Origin: Vicugna pacos
Lineage: Eukaryota; Chordata; Mammalia; Artiodactyla; Camelidae
Assembly: GCF_048564905.1 (NCBI RefSeq)
Contig: NW_027328897.1
Coordinates: forward strand, 100,886 to 164,885
Length of the DNA: 64,000 nt
Reading direction: 5' to 3'
Position 1 is the first letter of the stretch. Every line of letters starts with the position of its first letter. The notes under the pieces were generated by a model. It did not search any database. It was not told the DNA's origin and was given only the letters and a program-made list of their open reading frames with translations. Position numbers and translations under genes: made by a program. Positions 23,841-35,151 of the stretch are shown in pieces.

Positions 23841-24830
23841 CAGGGCTCTGCTTGGTCCATCCACCTGCTGTAGGGACCAGGCCAGGGTATTGCCATCACA
23901 GACAGGAAGTGGCGAGGGCTGTGGCAGCACAGGTGTGGGGTTAGAGGGAAGACACTCATTCTAAGAAAATATTTCTCTAGATTCACAGACTGTATCCAGA
24001 GCTATCATTCATCAAAAACATCCTTAACCCTGAAAATGTGGATTTAAATTATTTATTGAAGACAAAGAACAGCCACATAAAATCTTTGCTATTTAGTGAT
24101 TAGATTGTGCTAGAAGAACTGACTGAGGAAATTTAGAAATAACCTGACTCAAAAATTAGTCAAAAATGTGTGAATTGTTGGATTTTCAGATCAATTTGTT
24201 CAATAAATATTTATTGACTGTATATTATATTATATTACAGGCATTGTTCGGAGTGAGGAAGATCATGAAATCTCTGCGTGGCTTTCCTCTTTTTGAGTAT
24301 CACGCTGTCTTACACTGTTGAATGAATTTGTTTATTTTACTTTATTAGCTGAGTTAATGGTACTCATTTACTTTCTAAGCTGCTTATTGTGTCACCAACT
24401 TTGTGCTAATACTCATTCCATCTTATTAACACCTCGAGCATGGAAGAGTTCAATTTTCGTAATGTAGGTTTAGCTGCCTCTCACCAGTCTTACCCAGAAA
24501 ATGATCAATAATTTGTGGTTCTTAGAGGGACGTTGGGAAGGAGCAGAATATGAATTCTCCTCTTTGTGTGCTCCTGCCCTTCAATGCACCACTCCTCCAA
24601 AAGCATTTTTTGTCATCATGTGGCTGATTTTGCACACGTCCAGGACCTCTTTGTTCAATCAATGTTCTACAAAACCAAAGACTCCTTCTTTCCAATTTCC
24701 TTCTCCTACCTCGGACCCCATTTTCTCAGTGCCTGAAAATTTGAACAATAATGGATGATTTATAAGTGATCTTGTAACAGCCTCTTCTACTTGCATTTGG
24801 AAGTTGTGTAGAGTAGAAATCTTAAAAAGA
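23841..24830. other. intergenic, TRAV14 3' flank
   Basis: No gene. A stretch near 24188-24270 (AATAAATATTTATTGA...) resembles an old dispersed repeat of uncertain family. Confidence 0.45.
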
Positions 24831-25440
24831 GCATCTTAAGATTTTTAAAAATATTTAACCATTTTAACAGACTTTTTACCATATGAACCATTTTAAGTGT
24901 ACAGTCCAGTGATATTAAGTACATTGACATGGTTGTTCTACCAGCAGCACATCCATCTCTATAGTTCTTTTTCATCTTGAAATACTGAAAATTTGTATTC
25001 ATTAAACAGTAAGTCCCCATTCTTCTGTCCCTCCAGCCTTAGACCATTACTGTTCTCCTTTCTCTTTCTATGAGTTTGGCTACTTCAGACAGCCAGGGCA
25101 AGTGCAATCGTGCAATATTGGTCATTTTGTGACTTACTTAGCATAATGTACTCAAGTTTCATCCAGAGGTACATATGTTAGAATTTCTTTCCTTTTTAAG
25201 ATTGAATAATATTCCAGTGTATGTACGTACCACGTTTTGTCTACCCATTTATGTGTTGATGGATATTTGGGTTGCTTCCACTCTTTGGTGGAAACATGGA
25301 TATAAAAATATCTCAATATTTTGGGGATGTGTATCCCAATTCTTTCAAATTTTTTCAGTACATAATTAGAAGTGGAAATGCTGGATCATATGACAATTCT
25401 ATTTTTAAATTTTTGAGAAACATTTCTACTGCTTAACTTG
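24830..25440 (-). mobile_element. old LINE-1 3' region (antisense)
   Basis: Contains reverse-strand LINE-1 3' UTR phrases such as 'AACCATTTTAAGTGTACAGT', 'GTACATTGACATGGTTG' and 'AATATTCCAGTGTATG'. Strongly diverged. Confidence 0.65.
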
Positions 25441-26069
25441 AACAATGATGCTCTATTTCAAGGAACAGGGAGAGTGAGTGTTCACTAAGCTGCAGTCCCT
25501 TGGTGGTTCACTTACACCTAGAAGAGTCTGTCACCCTTGCTATAGAGCATTGCTGCTCAGATACCTAATAATTGGTCTGAAAGGAATGGTCAAGGCACTG
25601 CCTAGTGGTCAGCTCCTGAATGGCATTTGGGTATGCTTCATAAAGTTTCTTTCTTCTTTTGTGAAAGAGGCAAATCTACAATTCTTTAATCATTTTTATT
25701 AGTTCAGTTTGCATAAATAAAGAACCTGTTAACAGACTGTCTTAAAGTATTCCGAAGGATCAAGAAGAAGTAATATTTCTGCCCTCTGGTCTCTCTCAAA
25801 TTTACTCTGAAAATAATCTATAATAGACAAAACAGGGACCAGTTTTTGGTATCAGAGATATTTGTGTTCAAAATGTTTAGTTCTGCCAAGAACTTCCTAG
25901 ACACTTGTGAGCTTTGTTTCATTATTATATAAAACAGGAGAGTGATATATGATTTAATATTTTATTGTGACAATTTACCAATAATGTAGCTACAGAGATT
26001 GACAGTAACAGATGATTAGTTAATCAGGGTAATCTTAATAGGTCCAGAGAAAGCATTCATTCTTGATTA

Positions 26070-26790
26070 GAAATTGTCAATGATTTAGAAATTGAAGGGA
26101 ATTTTCTCAATTTAATAAAGAGCCTCTACAAAAAACTATATCAAATGTCACACTTGATGGTGAATGAATGAATGTTTTCCCCCTAATTTCAGGACTAGGA
26201 GAAGAATTTTGGCTCTCACCACTTGTATCTAATATTTTGCTAGGGACTCTAGCCAGTGCAATAAGGCAAGAGAATGAAACAAAAGACATACAGTTTGGAA
26301 AGGAAGAACTGAACATATCTTTATTCAGAGATAGCCTTATTGTCTGAGTAGAAAATTCAGGGAACTCTATAAAAAAGATAGTAGAGCAAATAATTATGTT
26401 TGAAAAAGTCAAATATACAACCACCTTATGCTTTAGCCATTCCGCTTCCAGATATTGACCCAAGAGAAATGAAAGCATATGTCTATTTTAAAAACTGGGT
26501 ACACAAATGTTATCCTTACAAAAAAAATTGGATCCTACGAATGTTAGCTTTATTTGTAACAGCCCCAGACTGGAACTATCTGAAATGATTGTCAACAGGT
26601 GAACAGGTAAATGAATTGTTTTATATCTATGTAACGGAATACTACTCAGCAACACAAAGGAATGATCCATTGATAGTTATAACCATGAAAGAATCTTAAA
26701 ATAATTATGCTGCGTGAAATAAGCTAGACAAAAGAGAACATATGATTCCATTTATATCATATAAAACATACAAACTAGTTAATCAGATCA
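26070..26790 (+). mobile_element. old LINE-1 ORF2/3' fragments (sense)
   Basis: Sense pieces of LINE-1 ORF2 (the 'GKEELNISLF' area with the catalytic motif lost) and 3' region ('PPYALAIPLPDIDPREMKAY', 'TGATTCCATTTATAT'). Internally deleted and far older than the copy at 2-4.6 kb. Confidence 0.7.
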
Positions 26791-27450
26791 TTCTATAGGG
26801 ATTTTAAAACTTCAGTTATGATATTTCTTTTGTTTTCACATTTTATGATTCTGAAATTCAGGATAATTTGACTATTGATAAGATAATGTGACTTTTTTCC
26901 CATAAAAAGCTTTTTATTAAAAAGATACATGTCTTACAAAGGATATTATTTTAGGACTGAGAAAATATTTTGTTTCAAGTAGTAGTGAGTCCTCAGTGAA
27001 AGACCCCTCCTTCACTATTTTTTGTTCAGTATAGCAAATATTTACTGAGCATGCAATAAATGTCAGTCACTACTGTTCCATAAATTGGGGTACAATGCTG
27101 AAAAACAAAATCACTCAGTAATGACTTGGATTCTTATTACTTCCTCTGTAATCAACCTCAGACCGTTTTTTGACATTCAGTGGATTACGTGAGAATATAA
27201 AATGCTATATTGAAGTGCTTAAGAATCTGATATCTTCTCAGCTACAGAAATATGCTGAGATGCTCTGTTAAAGAACTTCCATGTCATGTAGTGTTCTAAG
27301 AACAAAACAGACCTGACAAGTTACAACAGTTATTGATCAGGTTGCCGTGTCACCTGAAGACTGACATGTGCCTCATAAATAAAGACAGGGATAAGAACAT
27401 ACTTGTGAGTTCCAGGAGATAAGGAAACATGCTTCCCATTTCTGTCCTCG

Positions 27451-27467
27451 TCCACCAGGGGGAGCAG
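27451..27467 (+). promoter_or_regulatory. CTCF-like motif upstream of TRAV9-B
   Basis: TCCACCAGGGGGAGCAG, 123 bp before the leader ATG and facing the J side. It is a better core than the TRAV9-A copy. Confidence 0.55.
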
Positions 27468-27589
27468 TTTCCTAATAGAAACACACTTCCTGTGTGAAAT
27501 GCAGGCTTCCCTTTATCTAAACCTTCACTGTGACTTCAACATTTCTTCAGGGTAGTTGTCAGTCACGTTATTCAGGCGACACTGTAGAG

Positions 27590-28048
27590 ATGAACTCCTC
27601 TCCAGTCTTAGTGACTATGGTACTCTTAATGCTTGGTAAGTAAAATGCCTCTAACAATGTGTATTGTTTCTTCTGCTTCATCAGGAAAAATTTTAACCAT
27701 AATTTTATCTGAGAGCTTTATGCCCAAGGGACATGAACTGTTGTATTCTTGCCCAGGACGAACCCGTGGAGACTCAGTGATGCAGACGGAAGGCCCAGTG
27801 GCCCTTTCAGAATCATCTGCCCTGACTATCAACTGCAATTATTCAGCTGCGGGATACCCCACTCTTTTCTGGTACGTCCAGTACCCCGGAGAAGGTCCAC
27901 AGCTCCTCCTGAAAGCCTCAAGGGACAAGGATAAGGTACTCAAGAAAGGTTTTGAAGCCACATACCACAGAGAACAAACTTCCTTCCACTTGGAGAAAGC
28001 CTCAGTCCAAGAGTCAGACTCGGCCGTGTACTACTGTGCTCTGAGTGA
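27590..28048 (+). CDS. TRAV9: T-cell receptor alpha variable segment, TRAV9 subgroup, copy B
   Basis: The leader exon is 27590-27635 (MNSSPVLVTMVLLML) with donor GTAAGT. The V exon is 27757-28048 after CTTGCCCAG, phase 1 (RTRGDSVMQTEG). The framework is nearly that of copy A ([43 protein letters not shown]). Cys23, Trp41 and Cys104 are kept and no stop is present, so the coding part looks functional. Its RSS spacer is one base longer than copy A's, and the RUNX half of its promoter composite is changed, so its usage may differ. It sits between TRAV14 and TRAV10, as TRAV9 does relative to these neighbours in the human map. Confidence 0.92.
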
Positions 28049-28088
28049 CACAGTGACAGGAGCTGGGAGGGGGAGCTGAGCACAAACT
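28049..28088 (+). promoter_or_regulatory. TRAV9-B recombination signal with 24-bp spacer
   Basis: Heptamer CACAGTG (28049-28055) and nonamer GCACAAACT (28080-28088) are the same as in copy A, but the spacer is 24 bp because of one extra base in the G-rich middle. One-base deviation from 23 is usually tolerated with reduced efficiency. Confidence 0.8.
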
Positions 28089-28819
28089 CTGAGCAGCAGC
28101 CAGGCTGGGTGCTGAGTGTCTCTGACTGTTTGATCGTCTCTGGTTCCAGCACAGTCTGTGGTGGTTTGTCCCTCTGTCTCCAGGTGACACAAAGATCACA
28201 CCAATGGCTAAAGCATAAGAAGAGGAAGTAACCTCTCCATTACCCAACTTGTCATAAGTGAAATTGGATACTAGATGACACCAGTGGTTCTTCATCCACG
28301 ACCAAAGTAGTTTCAAGTGAAAGCCACATAAACATGAAGTGGTCCCTTGCTCACCCTTGCAGTCGAAGTCCAGCCCGTCTCCAGGTTGTTCCGGGCCACC
28401 CTGGTGGTACTGCTGTGTCTTATTATACTTCTGTAGAGCCAAAGTGTGCCAGAGGCGGTGGCATCTGTGTCATGTAATGGGAGGAGAAGTGAGAGGAGAG
28501 CTACAGCCTTCAAAAACCGTGGTCCCTAATAGAGAAAGAAGGGACGAGAAGAAAGGAGAAGGAAAAGAACTTCACAGTAACTGAGCTATAAAAGGAGAGG
28601 AAAGGGACATTTATCTTGGTTTATTACCTAGGAAATCAGAAGCTAGGCCCAGAATAAAATTGAAAAAGGTGCTTTGAGGGCATTCAGGGAGTGGAGGTTG
28701 AAAATAGGACAGAAATATATAAGCAGCAGGCTCCTCTACCAGTGTCTGTAGGACAAGCGATGATCACTTCTTGACTCCACCCAGCATTAGTCACTGATGA
28801 ACTGAGCAACTGCACAAAT

Positions 28820-29456
28820 AAAGTAAGAAAGCCAAAATAACTAAAAATTAAAAATATAATAATTAGCTATTCACTTCAGGGAAATAAATAACATTCTAGA
28901 AAGTAGCATACTCATAGTAGTCTATATAATTCAACCAAATTTTCTTCTAGATAAGTTTTACCACCAATAGCGGTGATTAATCAGAGCATCTATTTTCCCA
29001 AACCTTGTGTATTACTAAGGTTTTGGACTTTTGCTTATCAGCAAGGCTTTTAAAATTATTAATAATTTAAAAATTTATGAATGAGATGGAGCTTCATTTC
29101 ATTAAAAAGTTATTTTTGTATAAGTTGTTCATTCATATATCTGCCCATTTCCTACTGTGTTAGTCATTTAAATATAAATTTTTAAAAAACATCCTCTGTT
29201 AAGAAAGTTGTCATAAGGCTGTCATATATGTGTCTTTTTAAAAAATTTAATATTCTGTTTTTGACTTTGTTTATGGCCTTGTTTGTTTGCTATGTAGAAT
29301 TTTAAAAATAGCATGTAGTAAATTTATGAAAATTTTCTTTTATGGATTCTGAGTTATATTTCATGCTTAAAAATCCATAGCACTCTAAAATAAAATTTTA
29401 CCTCATTTTCTTTAGTTTCTCTCAGGCTAATTTTGCCTTTAAATCTTTACTCTAAA

Positions 29457-29493
<37 letters not shown>

Positions 29494-30130
29494 ATGAAGC
29501 AAGACTGAGGTTTAAGGCTTTCTATTTTCCTTAATTTTTGTTTGTTGTTTTGTTTATTTTCAGGCAGCTACCTGGACTCAACATTTTGAAAGACTCCTTT
29601 TTCTTCATTGATTTTAAATGTTATGTTTGTCTTTTTTCTAGCTTTTTCATAGTTTCTTATTAAGATTTCCAACCTAGGCACTCTTTTTTTCATTCAAAAT
29701 TTATACTTCAATATTCATAGCACTTTATGCCAGTAGCTTCCTGGATATGTAAAGAGCATATATCCTATCAGCCCCAACGTCGTGCTAGAAATAAATACAG
29801 AGAAAATGATGTGGATGGAAGAGAAGCCACTGGAGAAGGAGGGAGAGAGAAATCTGCCCCTTCGCTTCACAAGATGTGTAGTGAGGCGTCACCTCGGACA
29901 ATGGAAAGTATCCACCAGTGTTCCCAGCTCTGTCAGTTGGTTTGGATTGAGAGGACCCCAACAAAACAGCTGACAGCATGCTCACAGTTGGTCCACACAA
30001 GGATGGGAGGCAGACAAGCAACTCTGGGGAGCAAGGACAATTTTATATCATCTCTGCTCTTCTTGAAGAGGAAGATTTCAATAGTCAAGACATGGGTTTA
30101 GCATCCGGAAGAGTCCCATCTACTTGATTT
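28820..30130. other. intergenic
   Basis: AT-rich with a (TG)n tract at 29459-29491 and no supported gene. The open frame at 29727-30101 shows no recognised domain. Confidence 0.45.
29459..29491. repeat. (TG)n microsatellite
   Basis: About 16 uninterrupted TG dinucleotides. Confidence 0.95.
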
Positions 30131-30139
30131 TTTTGTTTG

Positions 30140-30830
30140 TTTTCATATTCTTTTTCACTAAAGGTTATTTCAAGATATTGAATATAGTTTCCTGCACTTT
30201 ACAAGGGAAATCTGCTTTTTAAATCTAGCTTTATATATAGTGGTTAACATTTGCATATCTCAAAGTCTGAAATTCATCCCTTCCCATAAGATTGTTTACA
30301 CTGTCTGTGAGTCCTTCTGTTTTGTAGATGAGTTCTTTAGTGTCCTCTTTTTCCTTTCTTTCTTTTTTTTTTCCTTTTTTTTTTTTAGATTCCACATATG
30401 AGTGATATCACATGGTATTTTTCTTTCTCTTTCTGGCTTACTTCACTTAGAATGACATCCTCCAGGTCCATCCATGTTGCTGCAAATGGTGTTATTTTAT
30501 TCTTTTTTATGGCTGAGAAGTATTCCATTGTATAAATATACCACTACTTCTTTATCCAGTCATCTGTTGACGGACATTTAAGTTGTTTCCATGTCTTGGC
30601 TATTGTACATGGTGCTACTATGAATTGGGGTGTGTGTATCTTTTTGAAATAGGGTTTCCTCTGGATATATGCCCAGGAGTGGGTTTGTTGGATCATATGG
30701 TAAGTCTATTTTTAGTGTTTTGAGGAACCTCCATAGTGTTTTGCATAATGGCTGCACAAAACTACGTTCCCATGAACAGTGTAGGAGGGTTCCCTTTTCT
30801 GCACAACCTCTGCAGCATTACAATGTCCAC
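30140..30830 (-). mobile_element. LINE-1 3' end (antisense)
   Basis: Reverse complement of the same young-type LINE-1 3' part seen at 3.8-4.5 kb: 'TTACTTCACTTAGAATGACAT', 'GAAGTATTCCATTGTATAAAT', 'CTGGATATATGCCCAGGAGTG'. 5'-truncated. Confidence 0.8.
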
Positions 30831-30978
30831 AAACCATCTACTTGAAATGTGCTGCTGCCTCAGTGTTTTGGATCCTGTCATTGCTTTGGAGGAAATTTTT
30901 GAATTTTTTTCTGTTACCACAAAGCTTTGGATGACTTTTGTAAAAATCCATGGTAGTAACTATCATTGCTACTCTTTT

Positions 30979-31115
30979 TTAAAACATTCTTTTCTCTTTT
31001 TTGAGGGGGAGGTAATTAGGTGTATTTATTTATTCTTAATGGAGGTACCAGGGATTGAACCCAGGACCTCATGCATCTAAGAACACACTCGACCACTGAG
31101 CTATGCCCTCCCTTG
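30979..31115 (-). mobile_element. camelid tRNA-derived SINE (Vic-type), reverse
   Basis: Reverse complement of the 22.5-kb element: GGGGGAGGTAATTAGGT at the left, then GGGATTGAACCCAGGACCTC, and GCTATGCCCTCCC at the right. Imperfect direct repeats (TCATTGCTACTCTTTT-like at ~30963 and TCATCGCTACTTTT at ~31116) look like its target site duplication. Confidence 0.88.
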
Positions 31116-31516
31116 TCATCGCTACTTTTGAGAGTGCTGTTGACACTGATTATATTTCACCATGCCCCCGATTTTAGCAGAATGGGTATGGACAGCTCTG
31201 TTCTCTAAGATTCTCTCTTTCTCCCTCTTTCTGTCCCACTGCCTCTCCCTCTCTCCTCTCCTTTTCTCTCAACTCTTTCTTTCTTGAGTTTGCTGGACTG
31301 ATACTGTTTCCATCCGTTTCTGAAGTCAGAGTCTCTGAGGGATCAACTATTTCTTTGTGCCATTAACACTTATAAATTATTTTACTGTGAAATATAGCAA
31401 ATGTTCACAAAACTATGGAAAATCTACTAACACTCAATTTATATTTTTTTGGTACATAAAAATTTGAAACTGTTTTTTTACATATGAAATTTGTTAATGA
31501 ATTTTTTAAAATGCTG

Positions 31517-31565
31517 TGTATTAGTCAGGGTTCTCCAGAGAAACAGAAACAATTGCCTCAATAGG

Positions 31566-31597
<32 letters not shown>

Positions 31598-31997
31598 TGG
31601 ATGGGCGAGGGGTTGGTGTAAAGACAGAGACAGAGAGACAGAGATTTTAGGAATTGGCTCATGTGATCGTGGGGACTGGCAAGTCCAAATTCTGCAGAGC
31701 AGGCAGGCAGGCTGGAAACTCAGAGTCGAGCTCATCTTGTAGTTCACGTCCAAAGGCAGTCTGGAGGTAAAATACCTTCTATCTCCAGGACCTTAATAGT
31801 TTTCTCTTAAGAGAAATCTTCACCTGACTGGATGGAGCCCACTCACATTATGGAGAGCAATCCGCTTTACTCAAAGCCTACTGATTTAAATGTTAATATC
31901 ATCTGAAAAATACCTCATAGTGCCTTCTAAACTGGTATTTGGCCAGATACGTGGGTATCAAGCTTAGAAAAGTGGAAACATAAAGTTAACCGTCACA
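31517..31997 (-). mobile_element. solo LTR fossil, ERVL class (MLT2-like)
   Basis: On the reverse strand the block runs from a TGTGACGGTTAACTTTATG-like start to a CCCTGACTAATACA end. This is the outline of an old ERVL-type LTR, with an expanded TG tract inside. No internal coding region flanks it, so it is a solo LTR. Divergence suggests an insertion dating from early placental mammals. The family name is from memory. Confidence 0.6.
31566..31596. repeat. (TG)n microsatellite
   Basis: Uninterrupted TG tract inside the solo LTR. Confidence 0.95.
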
Positions 31998-32059
31998 CCT
32001 TTATCTTCATCTTTTGTTATTCTGAAAGCCTAGTTTGTTTTTGTGGGTTTACTATACCA

Positions 32060-33180
32060 GCATTTCTTGCTGTTTGTATGATTTATTTTTTTCCATTTTT
32101 TTGCTTATGATCATATGATTTTTATCCTTCATTTTATTAATGTAGTGTCGCATACATTTATTGACTTGTGTATTTTGAACCATCCTTGCCTCCCAGGGAT
32201 AAATCCTGCTTGAGCATGGTGTATGATCCCTTTAATATGCTTTGGAATTCAGTTTGAACATTATTTTGTTAACGATTTTTGCATTTATATTCTCCAGAGT
32301 TGTTGTTCTGTGATTTTCTTTTCTTGTGGTGTCTTTGTTTGGTTTTGGTATCAGGATAATGCTGGTCTCTTAAAATGAATTTGGAGGTGTTCCCTCCTCT
32401 TCAATTTTAAGGAAGAGTTAAAAAAATTGGTGTTTATTCGTCTTTACATATTCAGTGGAATTCATCAATGAAGCCATCTGGTCTTGGGTTCTTCTTTTCT
32501 GGAGGTTCCTGATTACTGAACCACTCTCCATATTTGTTATTAATCTGTTTAAATGATTGATTTCTTCCTGATTCAACTTTGGTAGATTGCATGTTTCTAG
32601 GAATGTGTATATTTCTTCCAGGATATCCAATTTGTTGGCATATAATTGTTCATAGTTGTCTCTTACGACGTTATGAAGTCCCATAAGTCTTTTAGGTTTT
32701 ATTAACTCTTTTTTGTTACTTTTTCTTTTATTCCTCAGCCTGCTGACTTTTCTTGAAATTTACTTACTCTTTCTTCTGCTTGATCAAGTCTCATTTTAAT
32801 CCCTCTGAGGAAATTTTCAGTTCAGCAGTGTGATCTTCAGCTTCAGTATTTCTGTCTGGTTCCTTTCTATGCTTCTATGTCTTTGCTGAGCTCGCTTTTT
32901 TCATGTATTGTCTTGTTCACGATTTTGTTTAGTTGTCTGTGTTCTTCTGTAACTCACTGAGCTTCTTTAACATGATTATTTTGAATTCTTTATAAGGTTA
33001 TTCACAGATTTCCATTTCTTTCAATTGGTTGCTGGAGACTCATGTCTTTGATTGTATCCTGTTCTCTTGATTCTTTTTGCATTTGTAGATTTGCTTTACT
33101 GTCTGAGCATTTGAAGAAGCCGTTACCTTTTCAAGTATTAATGGTCTGGTTTTTGTAGAAGAGATCTTTATCGGTCAGTA
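32060..33180 (-). mobile_element. old LINE-1 or half-LINE remnant (antisense)
   Basis: The reverse strand encodes decayed ORF2-like text (32418-32684: NLPKLNQEEINHLNRLI, the region just upstream of the RT core). Further right, T-rich sequence ('TTCAGTATTTCTGTCTGGTTCC') recalls LINE-1/HAL1 remnants. Heavily mutated. Confidence 0.6.
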
Positions 33181-33184
33181 GGGC

Positions 33185-33870
33185 TAAATATGAGGCAACA
33201 TAGAGGCCAGTCCCTCTGGGAGTGCTCTGTAAGGCTGGACAAAGACCCTTTTGTTTCCTGCCCTTTCTTTTGGAGGAAACACCTCAGTCCTGTGCTCTTC
33301 CCCATCTTGCAGAGCTTTCCCCCATCTCCCAGGGACAAAGCGCTGCCAATCAGTCAGTGCTAAGTATGAAGGGAGGTAGAAACTGGCTCCATGGAAGGTG
33401 CTTTGGATTATTGGGTATAAGGCCCCCTTCACTTCATTCCTTTCCTTATGGAGGTAAAGATCAGTTTAATATCTATTCTCAGTTTTGCACGGCAGTGCTA
33501 CTTGTAGAATGCCCTCCCTTCCTTTGTTCCTTACTGTCCCAAGGGACCAGGCTCTGCTGCTTATTCAGCACTGAGTGCAGGGAGATAGAAAGCAGCTCTA
33601 CAGAGGGCACTATGAGGGGCTGGGAACAAGGCCAGCTCCTTGCCCTGCTCTGCATTTGCTTTCTTCTCTCCTTATGAAGGAAAACCTCAGTTCTGCTCTT
33701 CCAAGACCACACAGCTGCCTTGGCTGTAAAGGGCATGTCCTCCGTTTCCTTTTGTTTCTTCCTGCCCGGAGGGTGGCTCTCTGTCTGTCATCCAGCCCTC
33801 AGTATGAGGTAAGATGGAAAACCGCCGCCCAGAGGCTGCCCTGAGAGGATGGGCGGGGGGGACATGCTCA
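33185..33870. repeat. diverged tandem array of ~200-bp units
   Basis: A recurring block appears at ~33189, ~33364, ~33571 and ~33799. Each starts with an (A/G)RTATGAGG..AGATAGAAA-like phrase, followed by a CAGAGGGCACT/GGTGCT phrase and then TCCTTATG(G/A)AGG(A/T)AAA..CTCAGTT. Spacing is about 175, 207 and 228 bp. It could be monomers of an old LINE 5' UTR, because the LINE beside it is antisense, or an unrelated minisatellite. Confidence 0.5.
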
Positions 33871-34390
33871 CGCCCCAGTCTCACTCCCCTCCCCCTGGGG
33901 GAAACCATGGGCACAGGCTACCTTCTTGGCACTGAGCTGACCTGATTTGGCCAAAGGACAGGTGTGAGTGCAGTGAAGTTGCCCTTCTTCCCTGCATGCA
34001 CGTGACTGCTCGCAGTGTGTGCTTCCTACAGTGCGTTTACTTTCCGCTGGATTCCAAACTTGTCTTCAGGGTATTTTGGTGCTCATATCATTGTTAGAGC
34101 AGCATCTGTGTAGCAAAGCGAGCTGGGCTTCCTACCCTGCCTTCTTGCTCATGGTTTGCACCATGTCTTTTAAGTCTTTAAAAAATTGTCAGGTAAGTGT
34201 TGCTATATATGTTTTCAGCTGAGAGAGCTCCTATCCAACAAAGGCAGATTTCAGCCTGAGGTCTTTGTACACGTTTATCCGCTAAACCGCAGTGCTTACG
34301 GAGACATACGGGGCTTCTATTCTGAACCACAGTACGATAGTGAGGAGGAAACCTAGCAAGAAGTCTCATCAGTTTTAAGCAACTGTAAGC
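33870..34390. other. intergenic, possible antisense LINE 5' end
   Basis: Moderately GC-rich. The phrase 'TCCGCTGGATTCCAAACTTGTCTTCAGGGT' looks like an old dispersed repeat. No gene was seen. Confidence 0.35.
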
Positions 34391-34393
34391 TCT

Positions 34394-34411
34394 GACCGCA
34401 AGGTGGCAGTG
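34394..34411 (+). promoter_or_regulatory. CTCF-like motif upstream of TRAV10
   Basis: GACCGCAAGGTGGCAGTG contains a full match to the short core CCGCNNGGNGGCAG. It lies ~185 bp before the leader ATG and faces the J side. The motif remains good although the gene itself is decayed. Confidence 0.6.
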
Positions 34412-34594
34412 TTGGCCTTGGCTCTGCCTAGAGACAGGATTGCGCAGGAGTAGCAAGACCTGGCCGTTGACTGACTAGGTATGCGGTCTCTGACTGGCTG
34501 AGCGTACACCCCGAGAGTACCTTTGTGGATGTAAAAAAATAAAAGATGTTGAACAGACAAGTCAGTTTAGGGGACAGCCCTGAGCCGAAGAAGG

Positions 34595-35151
34595 ATGGCG
34601 AAGCATCTGAGGACCTCCCCGGTGGCTTTGTGGCTTTATTTTCATAGTAAGTTTGTGAAGAGGATTAGCCAGGTGGACACAGGAAGCCCAGGGAACATTT
34701 TCTTAGACACATCGCACTGGGGTAGGAGGAGGGAAGAATTTGGGGCCATTTTACGATTCTCTTGGGATTCACTGTGGCAAGGAGGAAGGGATGCAAAGCA
34801 GAAGGCGTTAAGAGTGGGCGATCGCTCTCTCATACCTCATTTTGCTTTTTGATCAGGGGTGAGCGGCCACAACCAAGTGGAACAGAGTACTCCATCTCTG
34901 ACTGTCCTGGAGGAAGAGAACTGCACATTTCAGTGCAATTATACAGTGAGTCCCTTTAACAACTTAAGGCGGTACAAACAGGACACAGAGAGAGCTCTTG
35001 TTTCCCTGATAATCATGACTTTCAGTGACAGTGACAGGAAGAAGTCGAATGGAAGGTACACAGCGACTCTGAATCCAACTGCCAAGTACAGCTCCCTGCA
35101 CGTCACAGCTGCCCAGCTCAGCGAGCCAGCTGTCTGCGTCTGCGTGGTGGG
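34595..35151 (+). pseudogene. TRAV10: T-cell receptor alpha variable segment, TRAV10 subgroup, open but degenerate
   Basis: The leader exon is 34595-34646 (MAKHLRTSPVALWLYFH, donor GTAAGT). The V exon is 34857-35151 after TTTGATCAG, phase 1 (A+GG gives R, then VSGHNQVEQSTPS). Identity to human TRAV10 is clear (NQVEQS; CNYTVSPF; IMTFS; SNGRYTATL). The frame has no stop, but Trp41 is Arg (CGG at 34970 in NLRRYKQ), Tyr102 is Cys (TGC at 35135) and the D98-S motif reads E-P. Cys23 (34934) and Cys104 (35141) remain. The heptamer is also damaged. Under IMGT-style rules this is an ORF or pseudogene, not a functional segment. In human, TRAV10 joined to TRAJ18 forms the invariant TCR of type I NKT cells, so the decay matters biologically. 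Confidence 0.85.

Larger units (their letters stand above)
26880..28815 (+). repeat. segmental duplication, copy B (carries TRAV9-B)
   Basis: Partner of 6166-8095. It shares promoter, gene and ~750 bp of 3' flank, and has about 290 bp of extra upstream sequence (27005-27290) absent from copy A. Visible differences suggest an old duplication, not a recent one. Confidence 0.75.

Noticed and set aside
31491-31753. Open frames over the (TG)n tract
   Set aside because: They are repeats read as Cys-Val or Thr-His runs inside a solo LTR fossil.
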